From the NCBI GenBank assembly GCA_029747015.1, contig JAKOGI010000053.1, positions 349,001 through 413,000 on the forward strand: a stretch of 64,000 bases of DNA. Direction: 5' to 3'. This DNA comes from Carnegiea gigantea (Eukaryota > Streptophyta > Magnoliopsida > Caryophyllales > Cactaceae). The position numbers and the translations under genes are program-made. Numbering within the stretch: the first letter of the stretch is position 1; each line of letters starts with the position of its first letter. The notes under the pieces were generated by a model. That model was not told the origin of the DNA. It ran no database searches and worked only from the letters and a program-made list of their open reading frames with translations. This document shows positions 10,141 through 22,200 of the stretch, piece after piece.

Positions 10141-12600
10141 AAATCTAATTTCACATGTTTGCAACTTGGATTCATTATAGGTTAGAAACATTTAGAAGGG
10201 CGAAGCGAATGAAGCAAGTATGCACATGTTTGGACAAAAAAATGATATTGATATGGAATTGAAGTACAAGACTTGGACTTAACGGATAGGATAAGGTGGG
10301 GAATTCTCACACTAGAACATGAAAGTAAGCTCCAAAACCTAAGTTGCTACTGATGTTTTCGATACTATTGATGTTGCTTCAATCATCATCTTCACATGGT
10401 TGGGATAGGACCTGAGGCTAGTGTGGCCGTGCTCTAAGTCATCTTATGTGGAGTGAAGGTCTTTGGCCTTGTCTGTAAGCTCTTGAATTAGAGAGATAGA
10501 GATAGGTCCATTGTCAATCATATCTTATATAAGGTTTTCAGTTTCCAACACCTGCTACTAGCATGACCTTTACCTTGGTGGTAATCGCACTACATAGTTC
10601 CATCCAAACTCCTGGGTTATTTGTTCAGTGGTGGGAATAGTGTGGGATCACTAGGCTTGATAAGCCCTTGTTAGTATACGAATTTAGAAGCTTCCCTTTA
10701 CTTCATGCCCAGAGGTGTGAAGATTCTTCCTTACGTTTTTATAATTGCTGGAGCAGAAGTTTGCTCCTCCTGAGATTCTGGACTCATCGATTTGACAGAA
10801 AAAAAAGTTCATATTTGATATGTTATATCTTCCTTACTTAGTGCTCGATATGGGCAGTGAGATTGACAATCACTTGGACCATATGATTATTGTTGCTTTC
10901 CACATAGTTGGTGTGCATCTCTCCTGAACAGCATCATAGGTGAGGATTAAAGATGAAGTTGTGAAGGTGGATCTCAAGTCTAACAACAAGATGAGAGTCT
11001 AGGTTAGGATTGCAAACTTGGGTAGGAAATGATCCTTGGTTGGGCCTGTGCAGATGTTAGATCAAGGTTGGTGATTTAGGTTAGGGATATAATTGGGTGA
11101 AAACCTAAGGTGAGGATCGTAGCTAAAGGCTCAAGAAGGATGGAAACTTAGGGGAAGTAGTAGATGGGTGAGGTTAAGGCTTGGGCTTAAAGACTAAGGG
11201 AGACAGGTAGCCCTAGTTGAAGCAAAAGGGAGGTGAGATTAGAGCTTGGGCCAAGGCTAAAGGAGGAATTGAGTGGTTGAGGCTAGGGCATCAGCCAAAG
11301 TAAGGTTGACGGTCGAGGTTTGAGATGGAAAATAGGTGGGGCTAAAGCTTGGCCTAAATGCTAAGGTAGGGTTAAGGGTTAAGGTTGGATATGGGGATGG
11401 AGGTCCAAGGAGTATGATGGTGATGAGTTAGGCTAGGAGCCAAGGCTGTAGATTGGATGGGTAAAGATCTAGGCTAACGTCTGCAAAAAAGCCATAAGGT
11501 TCCTAAGTTAGGATTTAGGGTTATGTACCTTAGGTTTAGGCACGGTGGGATGGAAAGTTGGTCTAGCTCTAGGTTGGCATGTAACTCTCATGGGACAACT
11601 CTAGGATAAACCTTGCTTAATAAGCCACACTAATGTGTAGAAGGATGTATCCCCTAAGAGGATAAGGTGTGTGAAAATGAGCTTGACCTAAGTGGGCTAG
11701 GATGCAAACAGTCTTACGATGATGATGGATTGTTCTATGTTTGGCCAACACTTATGTGGAAACGCTTATGTAATAGATTAAGGAATGCACAAGATGGACT
11801 AGTAAGGGTTTACATAAGAATATGGACCTAGGCAATAGACATGTGCTTTATGTAATCAGTCCAAACGCTAAGATAGATTTAGATGGACTCATAAATTTCT
11901 CCTATATGGGTTAAGATATAACCTAGCTGAGCTACGATGTATGTATGATGGGCTAAATATGATGTATGTATGATGAACTACCCTACATGGATAATGATGC
12001 AAGGTGGATTAACATGTGATTGATGGCCTAAAATAGGATATGCATCATGTATTTTCTACTTTTTTCTGCTTTGTTTTTATTTATTTTTTTGCAAGCCTTT
12101 ATGCAAAGTGTTGTAGATGCATGCATGAACTTATTTTATTTTTTTTAATCTCTTCATTTTATGCAATTTATATACAAGTGTCCTAGATTGTCTAATTTGA
12201 ATGCATGGATAATGGGTGTGTTAAGATTATGTTCATGCATCACATAAATAACAAGTAATAGTGGGCCATAAATTTTTCAAAACACGCACAAACCGCAGGC
12301 ATAAGTGCAGACCTAGTCAATGGTTTTAGGGTTTGAAGAGGTTGACCTAGGGATTTGGTCAAAGAGGGGGTTGTGACCTAGGATGTGATCTCCCTCCTCA
12401 GTATGGGATAAGTTTTGATGATTCTTGATTCCTCCATGGTGTGCTTGGAAGGAGCATCACATGTGGGATCACCTATAGATGCAAAGCTGCACCAAATGGG
12501 AAAAGGCAATGTCCCTCAGGGTTCCGATAGTTTATAAGGTTAAAGATCTTATACACCTTTTGAGGGGGGCCAATCCTTGTTTAGAGTAGGTGAAAGCCCC
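10141..12600. other. Gene-free, purine-skewed degenerate repeat region
   Basis: No frame is long enough to suggest a protein. From about 10,940 to 11,600 the plus strand is strongly G+A-rich and built from loosely repeated words such as GGCTAAGG, GGTTAGG and GCTTGGGC, as in a decayed minisatellite or the leader of a large LTR retrotransposon. From 11,600 to 12,300 shorter words such as GATGTATGTATGAT recur. No borders were found. Confidence 0.4.
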
Positions 12601-12659
12601 TGGTACAATGCCAGATGCCTAAGCATATACAATTTAAATTTTGGAGATTTAATGTTTTA

Positions 12660-13020
12660 ACTTTGAATCCTTTTTAAGTATCACCCCTTAAACAACTCCA
12701 GTAGAGTCGCCACCAAAGGCTTCATGGCACGAGGTACTTGATCCCACCTGAAATGTCCAATTGCTCTTTCGGCGAGTGCTTAGAAAAGTTTAAGTTAAGT
12801 AAAAGTGAGTAGAGTCACCACCATATTTTAGAAAAATATGAAAACATCTTTAAAAAAGACTTTTAGAAAACAATCTCCATGATGACGGATGGGGATTAAC
12901 TTGACTCCAAGACACTAGCCAAGAGTTGGGTCAACTGTTGAATGTATGGCCTATGGTCGGAACTAAAGTCCACCTACCAATAGAGCCCATTCAATATGGC
13001 CTGTACTAAGGATTCAAAGA
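12660..13020 (-). repeat. Possible Tat/Ogre-type Gypsy leader remnant
   Basis: On the minus strand, near 12,690-12,720, the sequence reads GGTGGCGACTCTACTGGAG. This resembles the GGCGACTCCACTGGGGA leader that directly follows the 5' LTR in Tat/Ogre-lineage Gypsy elements. A shorter GTGGTGACTC copy lies near 12,813-12,824. If right, the decayed LTR would lie to the right, in 12.8-14.5 kb, but no partner LTR or coding region was found. Confidence 0.3.
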
Positions 13021-13510
13021 AAACATGCATTCTCTAAAATTCCATGCACAATGTCAAGTTTCATGCAATTTTTGATCTTATGGTGGTTTGGAATATAAGA
13101 CACGAATTTTGGGTAATCCCTTGGATTATCATGTCACATGTTAGGAAAGCGATAAAAAAACAATAAACTTTAGTGACCGCTCAGATTAGTTACATAGTTT
13201 TACTATTGCATTTGGATAAACGGAGAACAGTCAAGGTGGATCGAACAAGATCATGATAGTGCAAAATTAATAACAAGAAGCAAAATAAAGAATGAACAAA
13301 GAATTAATTTGTTATGCTATTTAAGTCTTCAAAAGTCATCTCAGTCCGATTTGCCAATGCTAGTGTTCAAGGCTTCTTTAGATTCTACACTAAGTGTATA
13401 TGTGGTGAGAGGCTAATCCCAAGGATTTTTGTTAGGAAATGGAGATAAAGAGGGTTTTTGTATTTTTGAAAATGTTTTAGCAAAGTTTAGCCAAGAAAAC
13501 TATACATAGA

Positions 13511-13599
13511 AAGATAGATAGATAGATAGATAGATAGGTAGGTAGATACATATGCACACACACACAAACGCGCGCGCGCGCACACACACACACACATAT

Positions 13600-13649
<50 letters not shown>
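13511..13649. repeat. Compound microsatellite GATA / CA / CG / CA / GA
   Basis: Four simple repeats lie end to end: GATA units from about 13,511, then CA units, a CG run near 13,569-13,580, more CA units, and a GA run from about 13,602 to 13,643 that grades into GGGA units. Confidence 0.95.
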
Positions 13650-15465
13650 AGGCTAGAGGACAGAAGGATGGTCTCTCTACAGAGAGAGTAGAAGAGAAAA
13701 AGAGAATGTGTTTATGTTAGAATTTGTAGAAAGCGAGATAGAACTCCCCTTTTATATTAGTTATTAGAAGGAGAAACACTAGTTTGTAGAAACAACATGC
13801 GCATTTCCCTAAGTCAATTAAAGGAATGCTCGTCCACAAAACCTGACCGAAATAACCTTAATAGCCAAGGTAGGACCAGCAGCCTACTATTTCCACTAAA
13901 CTTGTGACTTTGGGCCCATGTTAGTGCCACTAGGACTACTAGTAGGGAAGGCCCTACCTTTAGGATATGACGACAGGAAAATGGGGTATAGTAGCCTACC
14001 GCTGGCGTACGTAGATTTTCTAGTCATTTTGTTGAGGTCATAATTTTCTTAATTGATATCCTATTAGATTGATTCTCTTTTTTAGAAAGTTTATTGAGTC
14101 TAGTTTCTAATAGATCAAGTTTTATACAAGTTGCATGTAAGTAGAGAGAGTCGTGGGGTTAAGAGTAAGAATGTGTCAGTTTGTATGCATGTCTCACCAT
14201 GCCTCTTCTATGACTTATCAGATTTAAGCATATAATGTCATTGAAAAGCTTTTCAATGAGGAATATGATCATGTAGATTCCATTACCTTTTGACCCTAGA
14301 ATAGGGTGATAAATAAGGTATAAATGATGGTCGGTCTCTAAATCTTTCTGAAATGGGGTAATTTGGCTCCTTCTTTGACCTTTTTACAAATGCTTGGGAA
14401 ATTTTGAAACATTTTCGCAAAACCTTTATGTGAAAGCTAATTTTGTAACAATACAACATTCAAGGAATCCTAGGTAAAGTTGTTTTTTCTATTAGTAAAT
14501 TTAGTAAATGTCTTCATTGACCTATCAATGCACGTAGCATGCAATATGTGTTAAGTGTGTATTGTGGTGACACATTTATGTCAACACCTATCACACAGTC
14601 TCACTTCATATTCCAAGTTACCATAAGGAAAACATAAAAAAAAAAAAGCCTAATAGCCGCTCACACTTGACATTCACCCATCTTTCCATCCCTCTTTTAG
14701 TTTTACTAAAAAGCGAGTGCATACATGCTTTATGGTATTGACAACAACTTTAGTTTTAAGATAGGATCCCTAGTCCTCTCTCATATCAGAAACTAGTAAT
14801 ACACCCTCCATTTTGCAATAATTTGACTTTATTCTCATCGTTAATGGAAACCAAAGATTTTGACCCGAAACTATATAGTTGAGAATTCTGTATCATATGC
14901 ATGTGCTTCTACACTCCACTTTCTAAGATCAAGATGATTTCCCAAAGTGGACCTAGGCTCGCCATTCCATACGCTACGGAAGTCCTCTTTTGCCTTGAAC
15001 CTAAACTAGTTGACATTGTCTTCCAAGTGTGTAATTGTAACCCCATAGTGAGGATTTTATGATTGTTATAGAATGCTTTATGCAACTCCTTTATTAATAG
15101 CTCTATCAACCTTAATTTTGCCTATTGAAGATATGTCATATAGGAAAAAAGTGATATCTACGTCCTCTTCTAGTTCGATCCCTTTCCACCACCTCCCCAA
15201 AATTTTTGTGTGTCATTTCGATCAATCGATCCAGAGAAGGATATTAATTGTTAATCTAGTTTATTGCATCCATTTCTGATCGAATTGAGTCACAATAAAG
15301 AAAACAATGTTGAATTAACTGGAAGATTGAGAAAACATTGATGAGAAAATAGCTTAAGAGTCGCCCCTAGAAAGCTTTAAAGGGTATACAAAGCTCTACA
15401 GAAAGAAAGCTAGATTTTATCCTAGAAAAGGGATTTCTTGATTTTACTTTTTAGTTACTTCAATA
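13650..15465. other. Gene-free stretch left of Copia B
   Basis: No coding region was recognised. The part from about 13,660 to 14,040 shares a similar order of short motifs (purine-rich AGAGAGAGTAGAAG, then CAGCCTACT, then AGTAGCCTAC) with about 35,395-35,720, which suggests both descend from one repeat family, but they are too diverged to align with confidence. A poly(A) run lies at 14,636-14,647. Confidence 0.35.
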
Positions 15466-15470
15466 TCTTC

Positions 15471-15808
15471 TGTTGGATTTAAGGCATGCTACACCCATAA
15501 GGGGTGCAGGCCCAATCCATATTATAAGTTGACAACTTAACCACGTCAGAAACTTTAGTTCCTTGATTGGTCTATCTGGTATAAAAAAGGGACCAGAATA
15601 AGAGGAAAGATATATCAGAAACATCGAGGGTTCTCTAAAAAGAGTCTTCTACACAAAACCCTAGGGCTCTTAGGCTGTGGGATTGTGAAGGTTTTCTAGA
15701 TAGTGAGTTCCTTCCTCGACCATTAATTCAAAGTTAAGGTTCGATCGTCTTTCGATGTAGGATTGAGGTAAATTTATTTACGGTTAATTCAATATATTAA
15801 TTCCTTCA
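15471..15808 (+). repeat. Copia B 5' LTR
   Basis: 338-bp LTR beginning TGTTGGATTT and ending TTCCTTCA. It matches 32,402-32,730 along its whole length with many substitutions and a short deletion in the partner. It contains a GGTATAAAAAAGG promoter-like motif near 15,578-15,590. Confidence 0.92.
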
Positions 15809-15821
15809 TCGATATCAGAGC
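15809..15821 (+). promoter_or_regulatory. Copia B primer-binding site
   Basis: The bases after the 5' LTR read TCGATATCAGAGC. The last nine match the initiator tRNA-Met site TGGTATCAGAGC used by plant Copia elements; the first few are altered. Confidence 0.75.
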
Positions 15822-16791
15822 TAATCGACTTGTTTTCTAATTAGATTACTTGTACAGATTTCTTAAAATTCGTGCCAAAGAATAGGTTTATAATTTAGTT
15901 TATTCGCTTTTATACTCGAAATATTATGCCATTATTTCATGTGTAAATCCTTGATGTTTTTTCGTGAAATTTTGGGTTCTAATAGTGCTTGATGAGAGCT
16001 TTAATATAACACATTATATGCATGTTTTGGCTAATTACTTTGTGAGTAATTTTGAATTGAAATTTTAGCATCCTTCGCAACTGAAACCCTAATTTGATTG
16101 CTTGAATCAATGATTTCGCTCGATGAACATGCTAATCAATGCATGAACTACCTTACCCATTCAATATTGACCAAAACCCATCAACTTATTGATCAATTTC
16201 ATTGAAAATTTGGCACAATTTTGGCGAAGAAAGAGCCGCCAATTCTAGGTTTGGTTCAAGTGGTTTACCCGGATTTTTGATCTGTTTTGGGTCAAATGTT
16301 TTACAAATTGATTTGTATTTTCTGTTATTCAAATGTTTGTGAGTCCAACCTCTCAAAATATAAGTCCATTCGACCCAAAATTGGCCCTGAATTTTATAAA
16401 AAAGTCGTGAATGAAAAGTGGGGTTCAAGTCGAACATATGTAATTCAATTTTGATCATTTTGGGCTATTGTTACTTGCAATTAATTTGTGCATCATGTTG
16501 CTCGTGGATCTCCGAGTAAAAGCACTCGAAAAATTGATGCAATTCAACTGGATTTTGACCAAATTTTGCAAAGGGTTCTACGTCAAACTTGAGGGTTAGG
16601 GTTCATGTTTTTCGAACCCTTTTTGATCGATTTTGATCAATGTTGGCAATTAATTCAAGCAATTGACTTGTGAAGAAAGTTTAGAACATCATTCTGAGCA
16701 AAAGCCCCAAACTAATTTCGTAATATGTACTGAAATTTGGCCGGAATTATGTGTTCTTTCGTCGAAAATGTCTAGGGTTAGGGTTCATGTT

Positions 16792-17444
16792 TAGGGCCGG
16801 CAAAAAAACCCGTACCCACCTAGAACCTATAAAATCAATCCCAATAGGTATGGGCATAGGTGATGAAAATTAAAAAAAAAAAAAGGTATGGGGTGGGTAT
16901 TGCTAAAATGGATTTGGGTATGGGTAAAGGTATGGGTATAGGTCCTACTCGTCCCGTGCCGATTTTATCAAGACCCGCCTCACACCCGCCCGTACCCGCC
17001 CCATATAAAACCCATAACTGTTTGTTTAAAGATCTAATTTGTTGCTTATACTTTGATATTTTGCTAGTTGCTTTGAGTTGTATGGTATTTGAGACTTCGC
17101 TGAGATATTTTGCTAGAAACTATAATTTTCAAATGTTAATTTATTGTTTTGATTGGCAAACTTTTAGTTATATTCGACGTAATATGATATGTTGTTAGAA
17201 AATTAATGTTAATGTGACATATTGGCTATTTGATTTCGACTATGGGTACAAAATGTGTTTAATTCTTTTTTGTCCATATATACTAAATAAAACCCGCATA
17301 CCCACTATACCCAGTGGGTATGACTATGGGTATAGCTTTACAACACCCGATCGGTATGGGTATGGTATGGGTATTAATTTTGAAAATGGCTATGGGTAAG
17401 GGTACGACTAAAACCGCTTCGTACCCGCCCCATTGCCACCCCTG
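16792..17444. mobile_element. hAT-type MITE nested in Copia B leader
   Basis: A 653-bp non-coding element. The left end reads TAGGGCCGGCAA; the right end reverse-complemented reads CAGGGGTGGCAA, a typical plant hAT terminus. Flanks TTCATGTT (16,784-16,791) and TTTGTGTT (17,445-17,452) agree at 6 of 8 bases, consistent with an old 8-bp duplication. Both subterminal regions are packed with GGGTATGGG-like repeats and their complement, as in other hAT MITEs. The small ORFs here are products of that repeat. Confidence 0.82.
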
Positions 17445-18806
17445 TTTGTGTTTTGAAATCCACTTTTCATCTTTTGTTGTCATTGTTGCTTGCAATTACT
17501 CTGTGCTTTTTGTTACCCATGATGTTCCAAGCAAAACCCTTATAATATCAAAGGCTAATTCGCTAGAATTTGGTTGGATTTTGGCCAGAATCATACGAAG
17601 CTTGCGGCCCAAAGTGCGTGTTTTGCAGACCAATTTTTGTTCGATTTATGGGTTGTTTTCGCTTGTTTTTACTAATTAAAGGTTCTGATTCCCAGACCAA
17701 GTTTGGAATAGATTTCATGCCTTAATTTGAATCAAAACATACGAAAATTGGTGCTTTGTTTGGGTTTTCACAGCGGCTCGCAGGACTCGTTTCCCTGGCT
17801 ATTTGGATCGGGAGAATGTTGTAGAATGGGGATGATCCCCATCACGTGCAAGGCACTGCCATTGCTTGAGTCCTTTTTATTTTATTAAATAAGAAAATTT
17901 TTTTATGAAAATTTTGGGTATATAGTTGATCATAAGGGTTGGCCAATTGACCGTAGGGGTTGGCTAAGAATAAAATTTTTAAGAAAGTATGTGAACGTAT
18001 GAATTTATTAATTTGATTGAATTTTTTTATGAGATTTCTCAAATATTCTCTTTTTGTGAGTATGTATTTATGATGCTTGATATCATTATTTTGAGAATGA
18101 AATAATATGTGATTCTTAGAGAATTTTTTATTTTAAGCATATCTCATTCTATTGAATTTCATAAGAGATATGAACATATTTGTTTAATATCATTGAGATT
18201 ATTTTGAGTAATTATATTATATGAAATCTCTATGATATTTACCTCATTTATTTTCAATTGAAGTTCATGCTATAGATAATAAGTGTATATATCCTTCATT
18301 GAAATTTATGAGTATTATGTTGCATATTATGAGAATATGTTCATATGTTGCAACCTCCAAATTGCAAATAAATATGTATCCTCCCTAAATAATTTAGGTG
18401 ACAGGGTACTGGAATTTCTCAAAAAATATGTTTTGTGAGGATTTTGTTAAATATGCAAATTATGTCTAAAATGATGAAGTTTATTTTCATATATTTATGG
18501 ATATATGTTGAACTTTCTTGAAATATTCTTGAGGTTGGCATATCCTCTTTTGAGAATTTCTTTTAGAATATTTCAATGTATCTTAAGTGTTATGGTAACT
18601 TAGAATGAAATAATAAAGTTAATTACACAAAAGTTTTCATTACTATGTGATGATCGGGAACTATATGTGAACTTTTGGCTCTAGGGTCTATGTTTGTGTA
18701 TATTAATTCCGGCGGTAATTGCCAAGTTACATGGATAAGTGTCTACTAAGATATTAGACGTATGTATACTATTGTGTTGATTGTAAAACTTCCATGTTTT
18801 AGCAAC

Positions 18807-18883
18807 ATGTCAGCTACTACAATTGCTAGACTTAGGTCTCTCGTTATTAGGTTTGATAATTATAAGAAAAGTCCCTATATCTT
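18807..18883 (+). pseudogene. Copia B gag fragment, left of Gypsy insertion
   Basis: The plus strand encodes SATTIARLRSLVIRFDNYKKS, a stretch typical of the Copia gag (UBN2-like) domain. It ends exactly where the Gypsy LTR begins and resumes in the same family context at 27,677. The N-terminal part of gag could not be recognised upstream. Confidence 0.75.
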
Positions 18884-20128
18884 TGATAAGTCCTTAAAGT
18901 ACACACTATTTTGAGGTCAATTTGTGTCATTTTTAGGGCGAAATATGTGCTTTATACTATAATTTATACTCCTTTTTTGCTTTTACTCTTAGTAGGTTCT
19001 TTTCTGTGCTTTATAGGTTTGTGGACCATTTCACCCTAAAGTTGATCATAATTAAGTATAATTTGACTCCCTACGGATGCCCCCAAGTCACCATGCCCAT
19101 GGAACTAAGAAAGAACAGAAGATCATCGTGACAGAGCACTCTATGGACTGTCCGTGGTGAATGCCACAGTCCTTGATGAGGCCATAACTACTATCCTCTT
19201 CGTTTTTCTTCATTATGTGGCTGAGGTTAATCGTGTTCTTCTATAAAATAAAGCCATTTTTGTGGCAGAGAGAGGCAACACATCAAAGAAAGAGAACTCT
19301 TCTCTCTAGTTTTCCACTCCTTTCTCATTTTTTCTAAGTTTAGTTTAGATTTTTAGTAGTTTTAAGTGTAAGTGTTAAAGAAGTGCTTGCTGTTTTGGAG
19401 CCCTTGCAAAGTTGGGAAATCCTTGAAGGATCACCAATTGCACTAAGTTTTCTTCTCTCAAAACTCTGTTTAGTTTTGTTGATTTAAATCATGTGTGAGT
19501 AGTTTTCTCAATCTAGGGATTGTTAGCCTACTACTGATGTTGGAATCTTTCATCTTTATTTAGTTGTTCTTATTATTGATTGGGATTGGTTGAATTCTGT
19601 CTTTTGTGTGAAGTTGTTGTAATGGGATTTTGGCCAAATTCATTCGCTAATTCTAAATAGTTAAGTGAAGGACTGAAAGGTGAAACTTGCTATTTGATTG
19701 ATAAGATATGACTTGATTATGCAATACTTGAAAGAGATTCGCTTATTAAGAGGACCCCTTTAGTGATCAAATATCTATAACTTAGGCTAAACAAGGACAT
19801 TTGAAAGAATGGCCTGTTAGTTTAGGCAATTCAGTTTGTTTTGAAAGAAGATTGAATTTTAAATTTGATTACACCCCTTTCAATCCCCCATAATCGATCA
19901 AGTACATGATATATTGTATTGATCTACATTTTTGCAAGGTGAAACAAATCCCTAGATGTCTTTAATGGATTAAATTCTCCAATTAGGTTATAGTGCATTC
20001 AAACCTCTTAATTGAAATTGCTTTCTTAGCACTTTTAAAGGACAAAAACTCAATAGATTACAATTGGTCTTCGTAAGATTGATATCTTTACTAAACTACA
20101 ACAACCGTGCACTAGCGGGCACCGATCA
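18884..20128 (+). repeat. Athila-like 5' LTR
   Basis: 1245-bp LTR matching 26,450-27,676 almost along its whole length. It contains a promoter-like ATAAAATAAAGCC stretch near 19,243-19,255, then a CT-rich stretch near 19,285-19,330. The borders rest on where similarity to the partner stops. Confidence 0.88.
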
Positions 20129-20134
20129 AATTTT

Positions 20135-20152
20135 TAGCATCGTTGTCAGGGA
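20135..20152 (+). promoter_or_regulatory. Athila-like primer-binding site
   Basis: TAGCATCGTTGTCAGGGA resembles the TGGCGCCGTTGCCGGGGA site (usually assigned to tRNA-Asp) that follows the 5' LTR of Athila elements. It differs at several positions, mostly G-to-A or C-to-T changes of the kind left by cytosine methylation and decay. Confidence 0.65.
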
Positions 20153-20289
20153 TTAAATCTGTGGATATTGAGTTGGCCCTTAGAAATTGACTAAGCATTT
20201 TATCATTAATTTCTTTTTCTTTATATTTTTTATTTGCGTCTGTAGTTTTAATATCTATTTTGCATATTTTTCCTTTATATGCAAAGTCT

Positions 20290-21330
20290 CATTCTATTTG
20301 AATTCGATCCAGAAATCGAAAGGACTTTTCGCTTTAGAAGAAAAAATTAAGGGTAGAAGAGCAAAGACTCAAGGCTCAAGTAGTTTCTTCACCAATGGCA
20401 GGAATAGGAGGCGGTCAAAGGACATTCTAGGATTTTGTTATCCCAGCAGTCTAAGACATTTCCTTGAGCATCACTCAGGTAAACATAGAAGTGAACAACT
20501 TTGAGCTCAGACCAGCCCTTATGTCCATGGTAGAACAATCTCAGTTTGGAGGCAACCCGCTAGAAGATCCAAACTTACACTTCTCGGTCTTTTTAGAGGT
20601 GTGCCATATGTTAAAACTCAATGGAGTTTCTACTGATGCCATCCGCTTGTGCCTATTTTCCTTGTCACTTGGGGATATATCAAGGGTGTGGCTTCATTCG
20701 TTGCCTCCAGGATGTATAACTACATGGGACAAGCTTGCAAAAGTTTTTCTTGCCAAGTTCTTTTCCTCCGGGTAAGACGGCAAGCCTGCAGATTGAAATC
20801 ACTGCTTTCTCTCAAAAGGAAGATGAGAATCTTTATGAAGCCTGAGAGTGATCCAAAGATCTTTTATGATTATGCCGTCACCATGGCCTTCAAAGATGGA
20901 TGATTGTACAGACATTTTATAATGGAGTCACCCAATCATTAAGGTCCACTGTTGATGCGGCAGCAGGATATACCCTTATGAACAAAACTGAAGATGAAGC
21001 ATACAATATTATAGAAGAGATGGCCCTTAACAATTTTCAATGGTCGTCTGAGAGAGCCCAACACTAACGGGTTAGAGGTAAGCTGGAATTAGATGCTATT
21101 TCTATGCTTTCTTCTGCAGTTGATGCTATGTTTCAAAAATTGGAATGCTTGAATGCTGATTTTATTAATTCAAGTGCCCGTTCCTTATGATGTGATATAT
21201 GTGGATTAGTTGATCATTTGATTGCGCATTGGCAAGTGGGTAGTCCTTTTACCTAAGATGTAAGTGATCAGGTCAATTATGTGAACAACTATTACCCTAG
21301 ACCAACAAATGACCCTTTCTCTAGCATGTA
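20290..21330 (+). pseudogene. Athila-like gag remnant
   Basis: Near 20,298 the frame reads FDPEIERTFR, a conserved early gag stretch. From 20,464 to 20,775 it is open and contains GGNPLEDPNLHFSVFLEVC, DAIRLCLFSLSLGD, LPPGCITTWDKLAKVFLAKFF, the core of the plant retrotransposon gag domain. After a frame change the rest follows: YNGVTQSLRSTVDAAAGYT near 20,925, a half-lost zinc knuckle CDICG near 21,195, and NLGWRNHPNFSY near 21,325. Order and motifs fit Athila; several stops and shifts make it non-coding. Confidence 0.88.
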
Positions 21331-21869
21331 TAATCTAGGTTGGAGAAATCACCCCAATTTCTCTTATAAGTCTAATGCCCCACTCGTGCCCCAAATAAAT
21401 TTTGGACTATCCTCGGATTTCAAAGACCATCCTATCCTCTACAAGCATGTCTAAAATCCAACTTAGAGTCTATGATGGAGAATATGCTTTTTGCTCGACA
21501 AAAGTAAGATGAGTATATTAAGCAATTGGCCTCTAAAGTTGATGTGCTTACTTCTTACAATAAGATGTTGGAAGCCCAACTAGCTCAACAAGCTACGTCT
21601 TCATCTAACCCCCCAGGTAGACTGCCTAGTAAGACCGAATCTAACCCCGTGAGCATTATAACTGTGTTACCTTAAAAGAAGGGGTAGAGGATCCCGAGGA
21701 CATTACACTTGAGGAGGGTAGAGAAGTGATCATGGCTGAGAGTAAGGAGAGGAGTGATGGTGGCGAGCCCATGACGTTGAGAGGAAATGATAGCTTTAAG
21801 ATTCCCAAAAGTCTTTCCCCCTAAGCTTCTGACCTACATAGTCTTTCTATCCCTTGTATCATAGGAAAA

Positions 21870-22200
21870 ACGAAGATTGAAAGAGCCCTACGTGACCTTG
21901 GAGCAAGTGTCAGTTTGATGTCCTACTCTATGTTTCATAAGCTTCATTTGGGACCATTATGACCCGCACCCTTTTCACTCCCATCAGCAGATGGTTCTAA
22001 AACGCGACCTTTGGGTACATTGGAGGATGTGCCTGTAAAAATAGGAGATTTTGAGGTGTTAGAAGATTTTATCATTGCTGATATGACTGAGATCGATGAT
22101 GTACAAATTATTCTTAGTAGGCCCTTTTTGGCTACTTGAGGTTGCATTATTGATGTAAAAAGGGGCAGATAACATTTGAAGTAGTGGAGTGTTATGCTAC
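21870..22200 (+). pseudogene. Athila-like aspartic protease remnant
   Basis: The plus strand encodes a retropepsin-like domain with DLGASVSLMSYSMFHKL, whose DLGAS corresponds to the catalytic D(T/S)GAS, then PLGTLEDVPVKIG, IIADMTEIDDVQIIL and RPFLAT, followed by IIDVKRG. The catalytic Asp is kept. Two in-frame stops are visible, so the domain is dead. It is where protease follows gag in Athila polyproteins. Confidence 0.85.

Noticed and set aside
16860..17679. Gly/Met/Tyr-rich open frames near the second hAT MITE
   Set aside because: They are translations of the GGGTATGGG subterminal repeats and lie inside or across the MITE border.
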